Origin: Duganella sp. 1411
GTDB taxonomy: Bacteria; Pseudomonadota; Gammaproteobacteria; Burkholderiales; Burkholderiaceae_D
Direction: 5' to 3'
Length of the DNA: 64,000 nucleotides
Assembly (NCBI RefSeq): GCF_017833525.1
Contig: NZ_JAFICD010000001.1
Span: 992,001-1,056,000, forward strand
Below the pieces are notes generated by a model. It worked only from the letters and a program-made list of their open reading frames with translations, had not been told where the DNA came from and did not search any database. The number at the start of each line of letters is the position of its first letter. The first letter of the stretch is position 1. The translations under genes were made by a program, and so were the position numbers. Of the stretch, positions 58,768 to 64,000 are shown piece after piece.

Positions 58768-60801
58768 GTGGAAGCGGAATTTTTTGAGACGACAGTCACC
58801 AAACGCGATGGCGGCGCGCAGCCGTTCAGGCGCGAGAAGATCGAGGCGGCGCTGCTGCTGGCAGGCCGCGCCAGCGGCGAATTCGACCTGCGCGAGGCGC
58901 GCCAACTGGCCGACTGCACGCTGCTGCACCTGGCCTCGACGCGCGCGCCGCAAGCGCTGACGGTCGAACAGATCCAGGACACCGTCGAAAGCGTGCTCTA
59001 TGACGCCGGCTACCGCCAGACCCTGCGCCGCTACGTGGTCTACCGCGAGCAGCACGCCACGTTGCGCCAGGACCGGCAATCGCTGGTCGACGTCGAATCG
59101 TCGATCAACGAATACCTCGACCGCCAGGATTGGCGCGTCAACGCCAACGCCAACCAGGGCTACTCGCTGGGCGGCCTGATATTGAACGTGTCGGGCAAGG
59201 TGATCGCCAATTATTGGCTCAATCACGTCTACCCGCCGGAGGTGGGCCAGGCCCACCGCCAGGCCGACCTGCACATCCACGACCTCGACATGCTGGCCGG
59301 CTACTGCGCCGGATGGTCGCTGCGCACCCTGCTCAACGAAGGCTTGAACGGCGTTCCGGGCAAGGTGGAATCGAGCCCGCCGCGCCACATGTCCAGCGCC
59401 ATCGGCCAGATCGTCAACTTCCTCGGCACGCTGCAAAACGAATGGGCCGGCGCCCAGGCCTTCAGCTCCTTCGACACCTACATGGCGCCGTACGTGCGCA
59501 AGGATGATCTGAGCTACGCCGACGTCAAGCAGTACATGCAGGAGCTGATCTACAACCTCAACGTGCCGTCGCGCTGGGGCACGCAAACGCCGTTCACCAA
59601 CCTGACGTTCGACTGGGTCTGTCCCGAAGACCTGCGCGAGCAGATACCGCACATCGCCGGCGAGGAAATGCCGTTCGCGTACGGCGATCTGCAGCGCGAA
59701 ATGGACATGATCAACCGCGCCTACATCGAGATCATGATGACCGGCGATGCCAAGGGGCGCGCATTCACCTTCCCGATCCCGACCTACAACATCACCGAGG
59801 ACTTCGCGTGGGACAGCCCCAACGCCGAGCTGCTGTTCGAGATGACGGCGCGCTACGGCCTGCCCTACTTCCAGAACTTCATCAACTCCGAGCTCAAACC
59901 AAACATGATACGGTCGATGTGCTGCCGCCTGCAGCTGGACCTGCGCGAGCTGCTCAAACGCGGCAACGGCTTGTTCGGATCGGCCGAGCAAACCGGATCG
60001 CTGGGCGTAGTGACGATCAACTGCGCGCGCCTGGGCTATCTGCACCGGGGCGACGAGAAGGCGCTGATGGCGGCGCTGGACCGGCTGCTGGAGCTGGGCC
60101 GCGACAGCCTGGAAATCAAGCGCAAGGTGATCCAGCGGCATATGGACAATGGGCTGTTCCCGTACACCAAACGCTATCTGGGCACGCTGCGCAACCACTT
60201 CTCGACCTTGGGCGTGAATGGCGTGAACGAGATGATACGCAACTTCGACGCCTCGGGGGAGCACGACATCACCACATCATGGGGCCGTGCCTTCGCACTG
60301 CGGCTGCTCGACCACGTGCGCGCGCGCATGATCGAGTTCCAGGAGCAGACCGGCCATATGTACAACCTGGAGGCCACGCCGGCCGAAGGCACGACCTACC
60401 GTTTCGCCAAGGAGGACCGCAAGCGTTATCCGCATATCCGCCAGGCGGGCACGGAGCAGATGCCGTACTACACCAACTCGTCGCAGCTGCCGGTGGGGTA
60501 CACGGACGATCCGTTCGAGGCGCTGGAGCAGCAGGATGAACTACAGCGTAAATACACCGGCGGCACGGTGCTGCATTTGTATATGACCGAGGCGCTGTCG
60601 AGCGCGGACGCCTGCCGCACCTTGGTCAAGCGCGCGTTGGGGCGTTTCGGGCTGCCGTATATCACGGTCACGCCGACGTTCTCGATCTGTCCCAAGCATG
60701 GTTACCTGAACGGCAGCCACAAGTTTTGTCCGAAGTGCGACGCCGATCTGTTGGCGCGCAAGCAGCACACCAGCAGTTCGTCGCTGTCCCCATCTTTATA
60801 A
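58768..60801 (+). CDS. nrdD: Anaerobic ribonucleoside-triphosphate reductase NrdD lacking its glycyl-radical domain
   Basis: A 677-residue class III ribonucleotide reductase large chain. The N-terminal ATP-cone (residues about 8-95: VTKRDGGAQPFRREKIEAAL) is followed by the barrel core (ANQGYSLGGLILN, HIHDLDMLAGYCAGW, MCCRLQLDLREL near 388 with the likely thiyl Cys). A C-terminal zinc site follows (SICPKHGYLNGSHKFCPKCD, ligands C, H, C, C). The chain then ends in HTSSSSLSPSL; the usual glycyl-radical segment is absent and is encoded by the next gene. GTG start with AAGGAG upstream. Enzyme identity is firm. Confidence 0.95.
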   Translation: MEAEFFETTVTKRDGGAQPFRREKIEAALLLAGRASGEFDLREARQLADCTLLHLASTRAPQALTVEQIQDTVESVLYDAGYRQTLRRYVVYREQHATLRQDRQSLVDVESSINEYLDRQDWRVNANANQGYSLGGLILNVSGKVIANYWLNHVYPPEVGQAHRQADLHIHDLDMLAGYCAGWSLRTLLNEGLNGVPGKVESSPPRHMSSAIGQIVNFLGTLQNEWAGAQAFSSFDTYMAPYVRKDDLSYADVKQYMQELIYNLNVPSRWGTQTPFTNLTFDWVCPEDLREQIPHIAGEEMPFAYGDLQREMDMINRAYIEIMMTGDAKGRAFTFPIPTYNITEDFAWDSPNAELLFEMTARYGLPYFQNFINSELKPNMIRSMCCRLQLDLRELLKRGNGLFGSAEQTGSLGVVTINCARLGYLHRGDEKALMAALDRLLELGRDSLEIKRKVIQRHMDNGLFPYTKRYLGTLRNHFSTLGVNGVNEMIRNFDASGEHDITTSWGRAFALRLLDHVRARMIEFQEQTGHMYNLEATPAEGTTYRFAKEDRKRYPHIRQAGTEQMPYYTNSSQLPVGYTDDPFEALEQQDELQRKYTGGTVLHLYMTEALSSADACRTLVKRALGRFGLPYITVTPTFSICPKHGYLNGSHKFCPKCDADLLARKQHTSSSSLSPSL

Positions 60802-60811
60802 AGGAAATCCC

Positions 60812-60991
60812 ATGATTGATACCAAACTCTCTCCCACCGCCATCGAACTTGACGACGCCGAGCGCCAGCCCTGCGAAATCTGGACCCGCGTGATGGGCTA
60901 CCACCGCCCCGTCTCGTCGTTCAACACCGGCAAAAAAGGCGAATTCCACGAACGCACCTACTTCCGCGAAACGCCCGCCAAGGCGGCCTAG
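60812..60991 (+). CDS. Separate glycyl-radical domain of NrdD
   Basis: A 59-residue protein too short for routine ORF cut-offs. It contains CEIWTRVMGYHRPVSSFN and GKKGEFHERTYF, which is the C-terminal glycyl-radical block of class III RNR (RVMGY with Gly29 as radical site). It has its own ATG and ribosome site (AAGGA 7 bases upstream), begins 10 bases after the nrdD stop and is in a different frame, so it is a discrete gene rather than readthrough. Gly29 should be activated by NrdG and then complement NrdD in trans. nrdG starts 1 base after its stop. Sequence match is clear; function in trans is inferred. Confidence 0.88.
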   Translation: MIDTKLSPTAIELDDAERQPCEIWTRVMGYHRPVSSFNTGKKGEFHERTYFRETPAKAA

Positions 60992-60992
60992 C

Positions 60993-61700
60993 ATGGACGG
61001 CAGACCGCTCAAGGTGGGTGGCTACACGCCCTTCAGCACCACCGACTATCCCGGCCACCTGTCGGCGGTGGTGTTTGTGCAGGGCTGCCCGTGGCGCTGC
61101 GGCTACTGCCACAATCCGCACCTTCAGCAGCGCACCCGCGACAGCCCGCTGTCGTGGAGCGCGCTGCTGGCGGGCCTGGAGCGGCGCGTCGGCCTGCTTG
61201 ACGCGGTGGTGTTCTGCGGCGGTGAAGCCACCATGGATCCTACGCTGGGCGACGCCATCGCGCAGGTGCGCGCGCTGGGCTTCAAGGTCGGATTGGAGAC
61301 CGCGTGCATCTACCCGGACAGGTTGAAACCCCTGCTGCAGGCGCTCGATTGGGTCGGCTTCGACGTCAAGGCGCCGTTCGCGCGCTATGCCGAGATCACT
61401 GGCGTGGCAGGCAGCGGCGAGCCCGCACGAGAGAGCGTCGAGGCGATCCTCGCCAGCGGTGTCGATTACGAATGCCGCACCACGGTGCATCCGGCGCAGC
61501 TGCCGGCGGCGACGCTGATCGAGCTGGCGGCGACGCTGGCCGGAATGGGCGTCAACAACTACGCGCTGCAGGAATTCCGCGCCACGGGCTGCGCGGACGA
61601 GGCGCTGGTGGCCGCAGCCATCGCCGGCTATCCCGGCGGGGACACGCTGGCCAAGATCGCACCGATGTTCCCGCGCTTCACGATGCGGCGCGGGCACTAA
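60993..61700 (+). CDS. nrdG: Anaerobic RNR activating protein NrdG (radical SAM)
   Basis: A 235-residue radical-SAM activase that makes the glycyl radical. The cluster motif is C32-x3-C36-x2-C39 (GCPWRCGYCHNP), and VVFCGGEATMDP is the SAM-binding GGE block. It resembles the longer NrdG type in which the radical-SAM barrel is nearly complete. ATG 1 base after the glycyl-radical gene stop, so translation is coupled. Its substrate here is the separate 59-residue protein. Confidence 0.93.
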   Translation: MDGRPLKVGGYTPFSTTDYPGHLSAVVFVQGCPWRCGYCHNPHLQQRTRDSPLSWSALLAGLERRVGLLDAVVFCGGEATMDPTLGDAIAQVRALGFKVGLETACIYPDRLKPLLQALDWVGFDVKAPFARYAEITGVAGSGEPARESVEAILASGVDYECRTTVHPAQLPAATLIELAATLAGMGVNNYALQEFRATGCADEALVAAAIAGYPGGDTLAKIAPMFPRFTMRRGH

Positions 61701-61714
61701 GCTCCCTTCTAAAC

Positions 61715-61750
61715 CACGTAGGGCGGATTAGCGCAGCGTAATCCGCCAAT
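61715..61750. repeat. REP-like palindromic repeat, copy 6
   Basis: CACGTAGGGCGGATTAGCG followed by CAGCGTAATCCGCCAAT. It lies between the convergent nrdG and ubiT genes, again at a convergent 3' boundary, and is a single copy like copy 1. Confidence 0.85.
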
Positions 61751-61771
61751 GCATGCTCCGTCGGCGACTCG

Positions 61772-62263
61772 CTACGTGAATCCGCGCAAATTCACCAGCC
61801 GCGACAGCGCCTGCCTCCCCAGCTCCGTCAACGGTACATCGATCGCATCCAGCGTATTCTTGACCAGCAGCCCAAGCTCGGTATCGCCCTCCATCGACAA
61901 CCGGCGGGAAAAGAACAAGGTATCCGGGTCCTGCTCGCGCCGCGCCAGCGCGACGAAATCGCGCGCGCACGCACCGATCTCCAGATCCGCCTCCGCCCCG
62001 CCCCTCAACGCCGCAAAGCCGCCCTCACGCCAAGTGAAATCGAAACCGACGCCGGCGTCGCAGACCCGCACGCGCAGGCGCTTGCCGCGCAAGCTGGCGC
62101 GCACGTCGTCCGGCAAATGCGGCCGCAACACCAGGTTGAGCGCGGCCACGCACAGCAACGACCCCGGCCAGGCCGGCAGGCGCCTGCCCAGCGCGCCGAC
62201 CAGCGGCGGCAGCGGCGAAGGCGCCCGCGCGCCGCCTGCGATGTTGGTGGTGATCGAGTTCAT
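61772..62263 (-). CDS. ubiT: UbiT, SCP2-domain accessory factor for anaerobic ubiquinone synthesis
   Basis: A 163-residue protein with an SCP2-type lipid-binding domain (RVCDAGVGFDFTWREGG, ADLEIGACARDFVALA, DPDTLFFSRRLSMEGDTELGLLVKN split about residues 110-135). UbiT with UbiU and UbiV supports oxygen-independent ubiquinone synthesis, giving quinone for nitrate and NO reductases. The start overlaps the end of ubiV by 4 bases, so translation is coupled. Confidence 0.9.
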   Translation of the reverse strand: MNSITTNIAGGARAPSPLPPLVGALGRRLPAWPGSLLCVAALNLVLRPHLPDDVRASLRGKRLRVRVCDAGVGFDFTWREGGFAALRGGAEADLEIGACARDFVALARREQDPDTLFFSRRLSMEGDTELGLLVKNTLDAIDVPLTELGRQALSRLVNLRGFT

Positions 62264-63162
62264 ACCGTGGTCTCCGTCAAATGTTCAAGTCCGGGCTTGC
62301 CGTACCAGTAGCCGTTGCAGGCCTGCGCCGGCAGCAGCGGCGCCATCATGCGCGCGCTGGCCGCCGCCGGCGCCGCGCCACGCCGCACCGCGTCGAACGC
62401 GCCGATGATCTTGCCCATGTGTTGGGACTGCGGACTAAGGCGCACCACGTCGACGCCCATCTCGCGCAGCTGCTCCAGCTCCGCCAGCAGGTTGTACACC
62501 AGCGCCGACTGGCTCTGGATGCCGTTAAGGACCAGGAAGTCCTGCTTCTCGCGCGTGCGCATGACCAAGCCGTCGGGATGCTCGATGCAGCTGAAGCGGC
62601 AGTCGTCCTTGGGCAGGTTGCGGTTGCGCGCGGTGAAGCAGCGCGCCGAAAACGCCAGCGGCATGCGGCCGTAGGCGAATACCTCGGTCTCGATGCCGGC
62701 CGGGCGTTCGCGCTGCATGTGCGCCAATCCGGCGCGTCCCATCTCCAGCGGCATGACCCAGCGCCGCGCGCCCAGTCCGGCCAGCAGCGACAAGGTCGGC
62801 GGGTTGTAGATGTTCAGGTGCGTCCCGGCGACGAACGGCGCCTGCCCGGACAGCAGCTGCACCGCGCCCATGTCGCTGGCCTCGACGGTGAAATGGCCAT
62901 TCGCCGTCAGGCGGCGCAGCGCCGTGACATCGGCGCTCGACTCGATCAGCGCCAAGGTCGACATCACCACCTGCTTGCCCTCGGCCTCAAGCATCGCGCC
63001 CAGGGCCAGCCAGTCGGCCGCGCGCAGCTCGTGGCGGCGCGAGCACACCGTCTCGCCCAGGTAGACGATGTCCACCGGCGAGGCCGCGACCTCTTCGTAA
63101 AACGCCATCACCTTCTCGCGCGGCCAGTAGTACAGCAGCGGTCCCAGGGCCAGTTTGAGCAT
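62260..63162 (-). CDS. ubiV: UbiV, U32-peptidase-like Fe-S protein for anaerobic ubiquinone synthesis
   Basis: A 300-residue U32-family protein. Family blocks are LALGPLLYYWPREKVMAFYEE, VDIVYLGETVCSRRHEL, LNIYNPPTLSLLA and the cluster Cys in SARCFTARNRNLPKDDCRFSC (split). Four conserved Cys probably hold a 4Fe-4S cluster. UbiU-UbiV carry out ring hydroxylation without O2, with prephenate as proposed oxygen donor. ATG at 63162 has GGAGA upstream; earlier in-frame ATGs lie above this site. Confidence 0.93.
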   Translation of the reverse strand: MLKLALGPLLYYWPREKVMAFYEEVAASPVDIVYLGETVCSRRHELRAADWLALGAMLEAEGKQVVMSTLALIESSADVTALRRLTANGHFTVEASDMGAVQLLSGQAPFVAGTHLNIYNPPTLSLLAGLGARRWVMPLEMGRAGLAHMQRERPAGIETEVFAYGRMPLAFSARCFTARNRNLPKDDCRFSCIEHPDGLVMRTREKQDFLVLNGIQSQSALVYNLLAELEQLREMGVDVVRLSPQSQHMGKIIGAFDAVRRGAAPAAASARMMAPLLPAQACNGYWYGKPGLEHLTETTV

Positions 63163-63188
63163 AGGTTCTCCGTGTTTCATCATGTTCT

Positions 63189-64000
63189 TCATTTCCAGGC
63201 GCGGTGGTAGGCGCCCAAGGTGTGTTGCTGGCCCTCGGCCAGGGTGTTCAGTTCGGCCATCCAATCCGGTTTGACCGCGTAGCGCGCGGTGTTGTGCAGG
63301 CACTGGTCGAGCGCCTCGCGCCACACGCGCGTGACCTGCGCCACGTAGGCCGGGCTGCGCTGGCGGCCTTCGATCTTGACCGCGCGCACGCCCATCGCCA
63401 GCAGCTTCGGTAGCAGTTCCAATGTGTTCAGACTAGTCGGCTCCTCGACCGCGTAATAGGTCTCGTCGTTGACTTCGAACCGGCCCTTGCACAGCGTCGG
63501 ATAGCTGGCGTTTTCCTGCGGGGTGTAGTGGTCGATCATCACACCGTTCAGGCGCGACTCCAGCCCGCGTGGATTCTGCTGCCAGCGCACCGCCTTGGCC
63601 GGCGAGCAGACACCGTGCGTGTTGGGTGACTCGCCCGTCACGTACGACGACAACGCGCAGCGGCCCTCGACCATCACGCACAGGCTGCCGAAGCCGAACA
63701 CCTCGATCTCGACGTCGGTGTTGTCGACCACGTGCTCGACCTGCGCCAGCGACAGCACGCGCGGCAGCACGGCGCGGGCGATGCCGAACTGGCGTTGGTA
63801 GAAGTTGATCGCCTCGGCGTTGGTGGCCGAGCCCTGCACCGACAGATGCAGCCGCAGATCGGGATAGTTATCGGCGGCGTAGCGCATCAGACCCGGATCG
63901 GCCAGGATCACGGCGTCGATGCCGGCGGCCGCCGCGCGGTCGATGGCGCTGCGCCACAGCGCGCTGGTCTCCGGTTGCGGATAGGTGTTCAGGGCCAGCA
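63189..64000 (-). CDS. ubiU: UbiU, U32-peptidase-like Fe-S protein (5' end outside window)
   Basis: About 270 codons of the C-terminal part of UbiU are visible; the N-terminus lies beyond base 64000. Typical blocks are HLSVQGSATNAEAINFYQRQFG, EIEVFGFGSLCVMVEGRCALSSY, NTHGVCSPAKAVRW and ENASYPTLCKGRFEV. The Cys residues in these blocks are the cluster ligands. It is the first visible gene of the leftward ubiU-ubiV-ubiT run, 26 bases before ubiV. Confidence 0.93.
   Translation of the reverse strand, partial: LALNTYPQPETSALWRSAIDRAAAAGIDAVILADPGLMRYAADNYPDLRLHLSVQGSATNAEAINFYQRQFGIARAVLPRVLSLAQVEHVVDNTDVEIEVFGFGSLCVMVEGRCALSSYVTGESPNTHGVCSPAKAVRWQQNPRGLESRLNGVMIDHYTPQENASYPTLCKGRFEVNDETYYAVEEPTSLNTLELLPKLLAMGVRAVKIEGRQRSPAYVAQVTRVWREALDQCLHNTARYAVKPDWMAELNTLAEGQQHTLGAYHRAWK

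Noticed and set aside
63433..63445. AGACTAGTCGG inside ubiU, matching the CTAG element arm.
   Set aside because: It is within coding sequence (TSLNTL region), far from a start and without the GGCGTAGG core; most likely chance.

Overview
The window is high-GC chromosomal DNA of a facultatively anaerobic, denitrifying beta-proteobacterium. Gene content (narXL, narGHJI, two NarK proteins, a three-domain NirK, a quinol NO reductase, class III ribonucleotide reductase, UbiTUV) together with a T6SS suggests Burkholderiales, most likely Oxalobacteraceae (Massilia/Duganella/Janthinobacterium type). The genus is inference from gene content; no rRNA is present. No tRNA, CRISPR, transposase or prophage was seen.

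Layout. (1) 1-8.1 kb: nnrS (cut by the window edge), a small HMA-like protein, narXL, moaA, and a second sensor kinase/response regulator pair. (2) 8.2-14.5 kb: a c-heme membrane sensor, two Ser/Thr kinases, a PP2C phosphatase, TagF and a GAF-MshEN protein, which look like a post-translational control module for the T6SS. (3) 14.6-37.8 kb: a T6SS cluster read leftwards: tssA-B-C, hcp, tagJ, tssE-F-G, clpV, an AT-richer effector insert, a PAAR-like gene, vgrG, fha, tssK-L-M. No tssJ was found. (4) 38.0-52.7 kb: narG-H-J-I plus a parvulin, small conserved genes, carbonic anhydrase, a cysteine-poor Crp/Fnr regulator, hemN, and narK2/narK1. (5) 53.0-58.6 kb: norZ, a DUF2249 gene, nirK, nirV and a SCO protein, all rightward. 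(6) 58.7-64 kb: nrdD, a separate glycyl-radical gene, nrdG, then ubiT-ubiV-ubiU (ubiU cut by the edge).

Together regions 1 and 4-6 form an anaerobic-respiration island: nitrate sensing and uptake, nitrate to nitrite to NO to N2O, Moco, heme, oxygen-independent ubiquinone and anaerobic dNTP synthesis.

Main points of interest: a class III RNR whose glycyl-radical domain is a separate 59-residue gene; an AT-richer insert in the T6SS with a TIR-domain protein and a deaminase-like protein, both candidate effectors; a CTAG-containing inverted-repeat element upstream of moaA, narG, narK1 and a small conserved gene, suggesting an undescribed nitrate/anaerobic regulon site; an NsrR-like operator beside an FNR-like box before norZ; and a family of REP-like palindromes.
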